A stretch of DNA of 64,000 bases from Rhizobacter terrae (GTDB taxonomy: Bacteria; Pseudomonadota; Gammaproteobacteria; Burkholderiales; Burkholderiaceae_C), in contig NZ_QUSW01000011.1 of the NCBI RefSeq assembly GCF_003852895.1, positions 1 to 64,000 of the forward strand, read 5' to 3'. The translations under genes and the position numbers were made by a program. Numbering within the stretch: position 1 is the first letter of the stretch; each line of letters begins with the position of its first letter. The notes below the pieces were generated by a model. The model did not search any database. It had not been told where the DNA came from and was given only the letters and a program-made list of their open reading frames with translations. Positions 8,440 through 17,105 of this stretch are shown here, piece after piece.

Positions 8440-8662
8440 GTCAAAAGCTTTGCTGTGGGCACTAACCATTGGTGGCTTGGTCATCATCTTCTTCGTGGCG
8501 GTTCCAAATATTCCCGTGTTTGGTGTTCCAGATCGCCTCAAGGAGCCCGATCAACTTCGTGAGCATCTGGTCTCTACGCTATTGCCCGCTGCTGTGGTAA
8601 TGGTGGTCGGTACTGCGTTGGTCACGATTGGCTTGCCGATCGTGAGTGAGCGTCCCAGCTGA
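8438..8662 (+). CDS. Small two-helix membrane protein (unknown function)
   Basis: A 74-residue frame with two strongly hydrophobic segments (about residues 4-24 and 43-66) joined by a charged loop with PDRLKEPDQ, so it is probably a small inner-membrane protein. An upstream ATG at 8429 is in frame. There is no strong ribosome site and the start overlaps the divergent SEC-C gene, which lowers confidence. No family is recognised. The 188 bases from its stop to the regulator gene at 8851 hold nothing that can be supported. Confidence 0.4.
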   Translation: MSKALLWALTIGGLVIIFFVAVPNIPVFGVPDRLKEPDQLREHLVSTLLPAAVVMVVGTALVTIGLPIVSERPS

Positions 8663-8850
8663 AATGCCGTACCACTGGCTTAGGTCCGCTCACGATCTCC
8701 AACCGCGATGTCCAGGCCGACTAGGTGGTCCTTCACTGACTTGTTCCCTTTTCGGGCGAATATCTCCTGGTCTTGCTATCAAACTGACCGTTCATATCGA
8801 CCAATATCCGCAACGCCAGCGAGATCGCCTGGCTGCCTTGATCAGCTTTC

Positions 8851-11355
8851 TCAGGCCGCATCGTTGATCGCCAGAGCCCGCGCGACCATTGCCTCCTCGT
8901 CCATGCGTTCGCCCTCAGCCATAAGCCTGTCACGTGTTGGTGTGTCCATATGCTCCTCGAGTTTGACGTGAGCGATGTCTCGCACCTGCCGACTGAATCG
9001 CGACAGCCGACCAAGATGCCGCCACGCCTTGTCGGCGAAGCCGACTAGCCGTGCCGCAGCATCGTAGCGCTGCTCCAGCACCGCGAGGTGTACATAGAGA
9101 CCCGCGAAGTCTCTGTGTCCGTCCCATTCCGACATGCGACAGACATTTGAGAATTCGTGCAGGGCGGCACGGGCATTGGCCAGCTTGCCTTGTAGCAACA
9201 GAATGCGTGCAAGAAAAGCCAGGGGGATGATGAGCTGGCTGGCCGGGCGGTGCCGCTCGCGATCCAACATCTCCTCACAGTGCATCAATGCAGCATCCAG
9301 ATGCCCAAGGTTCAGCTCCGAGTTGACCACCCAAAGCTCCAGCATCGCGGTCCATTGCTCGGCGCCGACTGCACGAGCATGCGCGAGCGCCGCCTGCGCT
9401 GCATCTAATGCACTTGCCGGGTCCGCCCGATAGAGGGCCGCGACCCGAAGAAACATGCGTACCCGCAACGGCCACTCAGGATGCTCCAGCGAAGCCATTT
9501 CTTCGACTGCCCTCTGGTTTGCCTCCGCGGATGCAAGTCCACTTGACACAACATAGCCCAGGGACATGTAGATTCCCTTGGCGTCACTGAGTGACCGATA
9601 CAGAGTCTCGGCCCTCCTGGCGAAGCCGTACATTTCCCCGTAGGCAGACCATGCCTGTGTCCTGGCTCTCTCCAGCCAGAACTTTGCTTCGATCGCCACG
9701 TCGGTCACGCTCGATAGCTGCGCTTCGAGCGCAGCACATCGGCGTCGGTGTTCGTGCGACAACCCCAACATCACAAATACGCGTGAAGCGAAGGCGAGCA
9801 TTGCGACGGATAGTTGTGGTTCGTTGTGAGTTCCCCAGTCGAGAGCGGCTCGCAGATTGTCAAGTTCGGGCGCAACCATCGAGAGGATGAGCTCGTCTTG
9901 ATCCACCCATTGCCTTTCGTCTGCATACCGGAAGAGCCCAAGGAGTGCATGGGCGTGCGCTCGCCTAGCAGCATGCAGTTCGCCCTTCCTGCCGAGCTCG
10001 AACAACGCGTACTCGCGTGCACTTTCGAGCAGCCGATATCGAGGCGTGTGAGCGTCGGATGCCACCACCAACGATCGGTCGACCAGACTCTCCATGGAGT
10101 CGATGAGCAAGGCCTCGTCCTCTGTTCCGTCGCGCACCACGGTTGCCGCCAACTCAAGCGAGAAGCCGCCGACAAACACGCCCAGCTGACAGAATGCAGC
10201 TTGTTCCTGAGGGGCCAGCAGGCCGTATGTCCAGTCGAGGGCGGCACGCAAAGTCTGCTGACGCGTTGGCGCATCGTGCTTGTGTCCACCTAGCAGCTGC
10301 AGGCGATCTGCCAAGCGCGATTCGATTCCATGCAAACCAAGCAGGGGCATTCGTGCTGCGGCCAGTTTGAGCGCCAAGGCGATGCCGTCGAGTTGACGAC
10401 AGACGTTCGCCACGATGTCCACATTGGAGTCAGTCAGTTCGAACCGGTGATCCAACGCCTGAGCCTGGTCAACAAACAAGGCCACGGCCCCGTAGGACAT
10501 CGCATCGTTCACACGAGTCCCCTGCGGTGCCACAGGCAATGGCTCGAGCCGGAAAAGGCGTTCGCCCTCGACCCGCAACCTGGCTTGGCTGGTGATCAAC
10601 AAACAGACACCCGGCGTGCCAGCGACTACCGCCCCGGCAAGATTCGCGACCGCTTCCAGTAGGTGCTCAGCGTTGTCGAGGATGAGTAGAACGTGAAGTG
10701 GCCTCAATCCGGCCAAGAGCGCCGGGAGGGGTGCGTTCCCACTCCCGACTGGCAGATGCAATGCCTGAGCGATGGCAACAAGTATCAGTGCGGGATCGGC
10801 AATTTGCGCGAGGTCCACCCACCGGCATCCATCGCCAAACGTCTTCGCCGCAACTCGGGCCGCTGCAAGTGCAATGGATGTTTTGCCCACGCCGCTGGCC
10901 CCGGAAACGGTCACGAGGCGATGACTGGTGATCAGGCGCAGCAGCGCCTCAAGATCTTCGTCTCGTCCGAATAGAGGGGCCGAGAGGGGCAGTTCCGTGC
11001 CGGCTCTGGAGCGCAATTCGGTAGGCAAGTTCACCTGTTCAGCACCGCCATCTTCGGCGCGCATCGTGAAGCGATAGCCACGGCCTGGCACGGTAGACAC
11101 GGCATCGGCACCCAAGAACCTGCGCAGCTGCGCCACTTGCACAGAGAGGTTGTGGTCCTCGACCGCCACATTAGGCCACACCAGATCGAGCAGCTCCTTC
11201 CGACTCACGACCCGCTCTCGGCGCTCGACAAGTACCAGCAGAACGTCCCAGGCTCGCGCTCCAAGCGGCACGGCCTGACCGTGGACGAGTAGCTGACGCT
11301 CTGCGGCACGGAGTTCCGCGGGGCCGAAGCGCAAGGAGGATGGCGAAAAGCTCAT
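8851..11355 (-). CDS. Winged-helix regulator with NTPase and TPR-like region
   Basis: An 834-residue cytoplasmic regulator. Residues 1-100 form an OmpR/PhoB-type winged helix (LRFGPAELRAAERQLLVHG, ARAWDVLLVLVERRERVVSR, VPGRGYRF). A P-loop NTPase follows (GASGVGKTS, near residue 155), with LLILDN as a likely Walker B and a conserved ITSQARLRVEGE segment. The remaining 450 residues are helical repeats. The layout matches large signal-sensing ATPase regulators of the BTAD/MalT-like kind. The start is the ATG directly before the winged helix; longer frames are not supported. It is divergent from the gene at 11559, and 203 bases containing direct repeats separate them, so it may control that gene. 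Confidence 0.8.
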   Translation of the reverse strand: MSFSPSSLRFGPAELRAAERQLLVHGQAVPLGARAWDVLLVLVERRERVVSRKELLDLVWPNVAVEDHNLSVQVAQLRRFLGADAVSTVPGRGYRFTMRAEDGGAEQVNLPTELRSRAGTELPLSAPLFGRDEDLEALLRLITSHRLVTVSGASGVGKTSIALAAARVAAKTFGDGCRWVDLAQIADPALILVAIAQALHLPVGSGNAPLPALLAGLRPLHVLLILDNAEHLLEAVANLAGAVVAGTPGVCLLITSQARLRVEGERLFRLEPLPVAPQGTRVNDAMSYGAVALFVDQAQALDHRFELTDSNVDIVANVCRQLDGIALALKLAAARMPLLGLHGIESRLADRLQLLGGHKHDAPTRQQTLRAALDWTYGLLAPQEQAAFCQLGVFVGGFSLELAATVVRDGTEDEALLIDSMESLVDRSLVVASDAHTPRYRLLESAREYALFELGRKGELHAARRAHAHALLGLFRYADERQWVDQDELILSMVAPELDNLRAALDWGTHNEPQLSVAMLAFASRVFVMLGLSHEHRRRCAALEAQLSSVTDVAIEAKFWLERARTQAWSAYGEMYGFARRAETLYRSLSDAKGIYMSLGYVVSSGLASAEANQRAVEEMASLEHPEWPLRVRMFLRVAALYRADPASALDAAQAALAHARAVGAEQWTAMLELWVVNSELNLGHLDAALMHCEEMLDRERHRPASQLIIPLAFLARILLLQGKLANARAALHEFSNVCRMSEWDGHRDFAGLYVHLAVLEQRYDAAARLVGFADKAWRHLGRLSRFSRQVRDIAHVKLEEHMDTPTRDRLMAEGERMDEEAMVARALAINDAA

Positions 11356-11383
11356 GAGTGAAACCAGTGCCTCGCATTGACAA

Positions 11384-11401
11384 CGTTTGAGATCGTTTGA
11401 G
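11384..11401. promoter_or_regulatory. CGTTTGAG direct repeats, possible operator
   Basis: Two copies of CGTTTGAG (11384-11391 and 11394-11401) are spaced exactly ten bases apart, one helical turn. They are flanked by CAACG and CGTTG. They lie in the divergent region between the winged-helix regulator and the 1052-residue protein. Winged-helix regulators of the OmpR type often bind such direct repeats, so autoregulation is a reasonable inference. Confidence 0.35.
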
Positions 11402-11558
11402 GACGTTGCCCCACGCTGGCCGGCACATTGAAGCCCAAGGAATCGCGCCCGCCCATGAGGCGCCGCGAGCGCAATGTCAATGTATCTGAATCGTTGAGTT
11501 GCACTGAGCCGATCCGCCACCAGGAAGTGGTGAGACTGAAACAATCAGGGAGCCCGCC

Positions 11559-14500
11559 ATGAGCGTCGTCTATGAACTGAGCCTGGTCGCCCACGAACCC
11601 TTCGGCAGCGTCCAGGGCGTCGAACATTCCTTGTGGACCTATTCGGTCAGCTGGACCTCATCCATCGTCAATCTGCTGCCCGTCGACCCCGGTTTGCGAC
11701 TCGGCATCCTGTTCTCCTCTCGCATCGCAATCCAGGATCCCGCCACACTGCCCAACGTGCCAGCCCTCCAGGGCATGCAACTTGAACGATCGTCTGGATC
11801 ACCGTTCCAGCGCGTCAGCCTTGATGTGAGCGGCGGGTCCGAGGGCCCGGTTTACTTGAGTCTGGTCGCACCATCGGTGATTGACGCCTTCACCGCGGTG
11901 CAGTTGGCGCGCCAGCGCGCGATGGCGGGGCCGTGGTCACTGCTACCGTTCGCGACGACTCAGGCGGGCGAGCCCGCCTTGCAACAGTTACTCACGGGGC
12001 CAGCCGCGACCGCGTCAGTTCCCGCGTCCGCACCGTTGCTGGAGCACTCTGCGCGCAACCTGCGCAAGGCGACGATCGGCAGTTTCCTGGTGCAGGAGAC
12101 CCTTGAGGAACGCCTGGCCGCGACCGGGTCGCGCGATGGGCTGCTCAAGATGCGCTTCTTACGGCAACTGCAACTGCAACCTGGCGAGATCGGGCGCATT
12201 CAGGCAACCGCGTCCAGCGGTGCTTCGACGCTGCAGGCATTGTCACCCGACGCGTGGAAGGCCCTGGCCAGCTTCGAGGCAGGGGCGGGCGGCGTCATCA
12301 CGGCTGCAATCGCCAGCGTACCGTTGGGGGCGCTCATCGCGCTCGGTGAGGCGCTCGTCTCGCAGCGCGAAGCCACGCCAGCCGGCGATGTTTCATCGGC
12401 TCCGGACTTTCGGCGCTTGGCGCGGCATGCCACTCAGGGCTTGGCGCTTGGGACGATCGGCCGAGGCGTCGAGCCCATTGGCTTCATGAACCTGGAGCGC
12501 CTGGAGATGACGCCAGCGGGCATCGTGCGCGGCGAGTTGGTGGCCACCATTCCACTGGCCCCGTTGGAGGAGACGGCCGTCATTCAGAAGGAGTGGTCCG
12601 TGACCTCCAAGGAGTTCACCTCCATCGTCACAGACTCGCTGGAGAACGTGAGCGAGACCGGGGTCACTGATAACACGGAGCTGGCCCAGGCGACCAGCTC
12701 GCAGAGCCAGCACTCCAACCAGTTCAACATCACTGGAACAGTGTCCGGAGGTGTTGACCACGTGTTCGACGCTTCTGCCTCCACCGGTTTCACGGCGCAG
12801 GACTCCTCATCCGCCACTGCAACTGCCAGCGTCAAGCATTCGTCCTCGATCACTCAGAAGGCTTCTTCACGCGTGAAAAAAGAGCACAAGGTGACGATCT
12901 CGACGACCACAGTGACCGGGTCGTCGGAGACGACCACCCGGTCGCTGAAGAATCCAGATCCGGTCAATCCGATGCGCATTGATTACTTTCGGATGATGCG
13001 GCAATGGCGCGTACGCCTGTACCGCTATGGCTTGCGCCTGACCTACGACTTGATGATCGCCGAGCCGGCCGGGCAGTTCCGGCTGGCGCATGCCTACTTG
13101 GCCCACCTGCAAGGCCAGCTCGGGCCGTTCGAGTTCCTTGTCCCTCATTTCCCGCCGGGGCATGTGCGCAAGATCTCTGACGACAACTACACGGCGATCT
13201 TGAAGCTCGCCGACGACAACGGCGCGCAGCTTCCGCCTTTTCCCGAGCCACCAGCCTCTATCACGGTGGTGAAGCAACTATCCAAGAGCGATATCGCCAA
13301 CGCAATCGTGGACGATCACACCGATCCCATCAATGTGCCGGAAGGGTACTGGATCGAACACTTGATGATGAATCTTCGCCTGCGCAACCACGGCAAGGCA
13401 CGCATTCTTTTCTGCAGTCTGCCCGAACAGGAGGACGACAACGCGGACGGCGGTGGCGTCAACAGAGGCCCGATCGACCTGACTCTGTTTGGATTGGGGT
13501 ACCACCAGGGAGGCGCGTTCAGTGTCTACGTTAGCAGCCACGATTGCGAGAACTCTTTCATCGAGGGCACGGCTGTCTTCTCGCCCACCGATGCCACGTT
13601 GGACAAGTGGCTAGCGGACGCGTGGCAGGCCCTGTACAACGGCGCCCAGGCGAAGTACTTCGTGCAGCAGCAAGACATTGCAGCGCGTGTCGCCCAGCTC
13701 CAGGACCGCCTGTTCGGCGTGGACACGCTCACCCTTCGTCGTGAGGAGAGCGAGGAGATCATGAAGCTGGCGCTCGCAACGATGCCGGGCGATGCTACAT
13801 CCACCTTCTGGAGGAACGAAGATGTCTACGCCGAGCTGGCAAATCTGTCTGAGAAGGCGAACGGTTGGCCGCCGCTGGCAGATCCGCTACGGCCCTTCTC
13901 GCCAGGTCCCAAGGTTGATCCGCGCCCACTGGGAGCGGCCTTTACCCGCGTCGCTGATGCCGAGGTGTTCTGGCTGCTTCCGCTGGTCGATCGAAATGAG
14001 ATGACGGTTCGATTCATGAACCAGGCGATCGAGTGGGAGAACGTGGTGAGCTTCCTCTACGGCTACTGCTGGGATGAGCCGCAGAGCTGGAACTTCGTGC
14101 GCAACCTGCAACATCCCGACCCCACCAGGCAGGCCTTCTTGCGCGCCGGCAGTGCGCGCGTGGTGCTCACAGTGCGCAAGGGCTGGGAGCAGATGTGGAC
14201 AGCTTTCGTTCATACCGGTGTTCCGTATTCCACCTCGGCTAACGATCCCTCTGGCAACCCGATCCCGTTCATGTCGATCGCCCAGGAGATCGCGGCTTAC
14301 GACGACCGCAACTACCCTGGCATCCCGCCAGCCAATACCGGCCGGTCCAACGTGCGCCTGCAGGAGTCGGTGGTGACAGTCTCATCGAGCCCAGTGCCGG
14401 GTGGTGGCAACGTCAACGTTCAACTCGACGTCGACTCGACCGACGGCCTCGTGGTGGGCTCGCGGCTGCTCATCGACTCTGGAGTGCATCTCGATTTAAT

Positions 14501-14717
14501 GCACACGTCGGGCTGGCAAGAGAGCACCACGCTGCTCGCGATCTCTGGTCGCACCATCACCGTCGGACCTTTGAACTACGAGCATGGTGCGCACGGCAGC
14601 CGCTACGCGGTCGTGCAGCCGGGCGAGTCAGGTGTGTTGATGGCAGAGTGGAACGAGTACACGCCCAGTTCCGGCACCGACATCGCCGTGACCAGCAACC
14701 TGGCCACCATCGCCTGA
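11559..14717 (+). CDS. Large unknown protein (1052 residues)
   Basis: I do not recognise a family. No signal peptide or membrane helix is evident at the N-terminus. A Ser/Thr-rich, Gln-containing stretch at about residues 350-465 (with LAQATSSQSQHSNQFN and repeated T/S runs) is followed by NPMRIDYFRMMRQWRVRLYRYGLRLTYD-type sequence and a mixed C-terminal half. The last 120 residues contain a beta-rich segment (LVVGSRLLID, ISGRTITVGP). The start has a GGGAG ribosome site. The next gene begins seven bases after the stop, so the two are co-transcribed and probably act together. Confidence 0.75.
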   Translation: MSVVYELSLVAHEPFGSVQGVEHSLWTYSVSWTSSIVNLLPVDPGLRLGILFSSRIAIQDPATLPNVPALQGMQLERSSGSPFQRVSLDVSGGSEGPVYLSLVAPSVIDAFTAVQLARQRAMAGPWSLLPFATTQAGEPALQQLLTGPAATASVPASAPLLEHSARNLRKATIGSFLVQETLEERLAATGSRDGLLKMRFLRQLQLQPGEIGRIQATASSGASTLQALSPDAWKALASFEAGAGGVITAAIASVPLGALIALGEALVSQREATPAGDVSSAPDFRRLARHATQGLALGTIGRGVEPIGFMNLERLEMTPAGIVRGELVATIPLAPLEETAVIQKEWSVTSKEFTSIVTDSLENVSETGVTDNTELAQATSSQSQHSNQFNITGTVSGGVDHVFDASASTGFTAQDSSSATATASVKHSSSITQKASSRVKKEHKVTISTTTVTGSSETTTRSLKNPDPVNPMRIDYFRMMRQWRVRLYRYGLRLTYDLMIAEPAGQFRLAHAYLAHLQGQLGPFEFLVPHFPPGHVRKISDDNYTAILKLADDNGAQLPPFPEPPASITVVKQLSKSDIANAIVDDHTDPINVPEGYWIEHLMMNLRLRNHGKARILFCSLPEQEDDNADGGGVNRGPIDLTLFGLGYHQGGAFSVYVSSHDCENSFIEGTAVFSPTDATLDKWLADAWQALYNGAQAKYFVQQQDIAARVAQLQDRLFGVDTLTLRREESEEIMKLALATMPGDATSTFWRNEDVYAELANLSEKANGWPPLADPLRPFSPGPKVDPRPLGAAFTRVADAEVFWLLPLVDRNEMTVRFMNQAIEWENVVSFLYGYCWDEPQSWNFVRNLQHPDPTRQAFLRAGSARVVLTVRKGWEQMWTAFVHTGVPYSTSANDPSGNPIPFMSIAQEIAAYDDRNYPGIPPANTGRSNVRLQESVVTVSSSPVPGGGNVNVQLDVDSTDGLVVGSRLLIDSGVHLDLMHTSGWQESTTLLAISGRTITVGPLNYEHGAHGSRYAVVQPGESGVLMAEWNEYTPSSGTDIAVTSNLATIA

Positions 14718-14724
14718 GGCCGTC

Positions 14725-16038
14725 ATGCCTTGTGGTCTTGTGAACTCGTGGCAGAAGCCCGACCCGGCGCAGCTGGCAGTGCGCTACGGTCAGGTGGAGC
14801 ATCTGCTAGTTCAGCGCGACTTTGTAGCCCAGTACGCGCGGGTGGGGCTGGCGGAGTTCTCGATTCCTGGCGCTAGCAAGACTTGGATTGGGCGCCGCCG
14901 ATTGCCTGGTGAGATGGAGCCTGCGGAGGGATTTGCCGACATCGTCGCCGCGGCCAGTCAGGAAATTTGGGAGATCAAGCCGGAGGGTGCGAGCCGAGAG
15001 GCGGCCGAAGAACTCGCATCCAAAGAGGCATCATGGTACGTACTGCACGCCAAGGTGCAATGCGGACCCCAGTGGCGCCTGGGGACGAGCTACTCCACGC
15101 GCGACGGCACAGGCCGGGTGTGGTTTGTGGAAAGCGGTGGCAATCGTGCCGAACTCTTCGCCTACCAGGCCCGCGCAGGCGCGGTGCTTTACTACTGGCG
15201 GATCAACGGCAAGAAGGTAGAGAACATTGTGCGTGAAGACATCTGGATGTCTCTGGGGCTTCGCGACGTCGTGGTCGGGCAGCTGTACCCGCCGAAGGGG
15301 GCAGGCGCACCCCTGCCGGGCCGGCCGGGGAACAACAACGGCAAAGAAAAATGGGAGCCGGTGAAATATCGCCCGCCCACCTTTGCCCGCGGCGGCGCTC
15401 TCATTCCCGCGCTGGCCCGCTTGGCCGATGTCCTCCTCAGATCCATTCGCAGCTTGTGCTGTGTTCGACTGCCCGAGGGTGGCGCGGTCGCGGTGCTGAT
15501 CCCGACGGATATCTACGAAGCCGTGGAGAGTCAGCCGCGCATGCAACGCACGAAGGAACTGATGCAACCACGCACGGACCCTACCGCTCGGTTGTACCGC
15601 GAGGTCTTGATGCTGCTGCAGGGTGCAAGCGCTGGGCAAGGGCTGGTCGGAATGGTGATCTATGCCAATTGGGCGCTCGCGCAGTTGTTGGAGATTGGGG
15701 CGATAGGCCTCACAGTCGCGGTGCTGCGGCAGTCGGCGTCAGCCGCAGTTGCCAACTTGGCGCGAGCGCCCGCTGTCCTTCAAACCTTCGGTGCGTCAGT
15801 TTCCGGGCTGACGATGCTCGGTGCACGCAGCGCAGGCGCGGCTGAACTGCCAGTCTTCATTGTGCCGCGAGCTACCCCGCGTGACCCTTCCACGCCGGTG
15901 TCGCTTTCGGCCTACTCGCCGCTCTATCTCGAACTCACGCCCGCAGAGGCCCCGAAGGCTGAGATCGGCGAGGAACGAAAGATTGATGGCACGGTCTATC
16001 GCATCGCGGGACTGGCCGTATGGGATAGGCCGGCCTGA
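14725..16038 (+). CDS. Unknown protein with PD-(D/E)xK nuclease-like signature
   Basis: A 437-residue protein. Residues 72-85 read D-IVAAASQEIW-E-I-K followed by P and a helix, matching the D...ExK spacing of restriction-like nucleases and several toxins. A hydrophobic region at about residues 305-340 (MVIYANWALAQLLEIGAIGL) could be one or two membrane helices. The C-terminal third is small-residue rich with VPRATPRDPSTPVSLSAY. It is in a tight pair with the upstream 1052-residue gene. The nuclease reading is an inference from one short motif; a simple structural protein is the alternative. Confidence 0.6.
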   Translation: MPCGLVNSWQKPDPAQLAVRYGQVEHLLVQRDFVAQYARVGLAEFSIPGASKTWIGRRRLPGEMEPAEGFADIVAAASQEIWEIKPEGASREAAEELASKEASWYVLHAKVQCGPQWRLGTSYSTRDGTGRVWFVESGGNRAELFAYQARAGAVLYYWRINGKKVENIVREDIWMSLGLRDVVVGQLYPPKGAGAPLPGRPGNNNGKEKWEPVKYRPPTFARGGALIPALARLADVLLRSIRSLCCVRLPEGGAVAVLIPTDIYEAVESQPRMQRTKELMQPRTDPTARLYREVLMLLQGASAGQGLVGMVIYANWALAQLLEIGAIGLTVAVLRQSASAAVANLARAPAVLQTFGASVSGLTMLGARSAGAAELPVFIVPRATPRDPSTPVSLSAYSPLYLELTPAEAPKAEIGEERKIDGTVYRIAGLAVWDRPA

Positions 16039-16128
16039 GTCATTCAAAGCGGCGGGATGCGATGTAGTGGAAAGGTCTTCGCAACTCTCCTCTTGCCCGA
16101 GTCCGCGGCTTTGACCCAGTCGGGCCAG

Positions 16129-16869
16129 CTATTTCGGAGTGGAAGGTGCTACCGAACTATCGTGCCTTGCACGCCGCGAGCGCCTACTCCCGGCGATCAG
16201 AGCTCCCAATCCAATAGCGATTAGCGTCCACGCCGATGGTTCCGGAATTGGTGAGGGATATGTCGCCCCGTTGTCGCCGAAATTGAAGAAGTAGTCACCA
16301 CCGTACACCGCTCCGGTCACTGGACGCAACGCGATGTCTGAGTCCTTGAGATAGGTGGGTAGGCCAGGCGCGACGAATGCCTTGGCGTCGTATTGGGTGA
16401 TGACGGCCATGAATGCATCGTAGTTCTGCGGGCCAAACGGCGTTTCCACTGTCACATCGTGCCGCGGCCAGCTTTGCGCGTACCAATCAATTTCACCGAC
16501 ATAGTGGCCATCCATCGCCTCAAACATCGAGGGCATCACGTCGTAGTGAAAATAGCCTGAAGTGCGCCACACATAACCATTTACAGTGAATGTCATCCCT
16601 GCGGCTGCGGTCGGCAAGATGTATTGCTGCGACTCAGATCCTGGGGGCGTGGTCAAGGCGGCCAGAGCACTGTCGTACCAAGCACTCACGTGGACCACGT
16701 CGCCAACCTTGACCACTCCATCCAACTTCGGAGGAGGTGGCGCTGATCCTTCAGCGCCCCAGACGTTTTGGACCGTCCAGTCGTGATTGAACGTCACGAT
16801 CTCCGCTCGAGACGGAGTGGCAATCAATGCAAACGTGGCAAGCGGCGCAATCAGCAGGGTTTTACGCAT
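16129..16869 (-). CDS. PEP-CTERM sorting-signal exported protein
   Basis: A 246-residue protein. The N-terminal signal peptide MRKTLLIAPLATFALIATPSRA is followed by a beta-rich domain with aromatic residues. It ends in a PEP-CTERM tripartite signal: PIPEPSAWTLIAIGLGALIA then the basic tail GSRRSRRAR. Such proteins are processed by exosortase (EpsH/XrtA), which is not encoded in the window, and are usually linked to exopolysaccharide. The ATG at 16869 begins the signal peptide; 38 extra upstream codons are rejected. It is a single gene with a weak ribosome site. Confidence 0.85.
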   Translation of the reverse strand: MRKTLLIAPLATFALIATPSRAEIVTFNHDWTVQNVWGAEGSAPPPPKLDGVVKVGDVVHVSAWYDSALAALTTPPGSESQQYILPTAAAGMTFTVNGYVWRTSGYFHYDVMPSMFEAMDGHYVGEIDWYAQSWPRHDVTVETPFGPQNYDAFMAVITQYDAKAFVAPGLPTYLKDSDIALRPVTGAVYGGDYFFNFGDNGATYPSPIPEPSAWTLIAIGLGALIAGSRRSRRARHDSSVAPSTPK

Positions 16870-17031
16870 GGCGTGTCTTGTTGATTTGAAGTGGGGAGCA
16901 TCCTCCGTGGTTGAGTCCGAGTATGTCCATCCCCCAAGACAGGGGGTAGTTGCCAGGAGTGCCTCTTGCGAGTGGCCGCCCAACGCGTAGTGTTTGAATT
17001 GCCCTCATGCCAAAATGGTTGAAAGAACGCT

Positions 17032-17063
17032 GCTATGGCGATAAGTATTCTTATCGCCATAGC
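17032..17063 (-). terminator. Perfect 14-bp inverted repeat after the integrase gene
   Basis: The arms GCTATGGCGATAAG (17032-17045) and CTTATCGCCATAGC (17050-17063) are perfectly complementary around a TATT loop. The hairpin starts 42 bases beyond the integrase stop, in the direction of its transcription, so it may terminate that message. The following T-run is weak. A protein-binding palindrome upstream of the PEP-CTERM gene is an alternative. Confidence 0.45.
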
Positions 17064-17105
17064 AAGTTCAACGGACCAAACTGCCAATCGCGGTCGCGTT
17101 CACCT

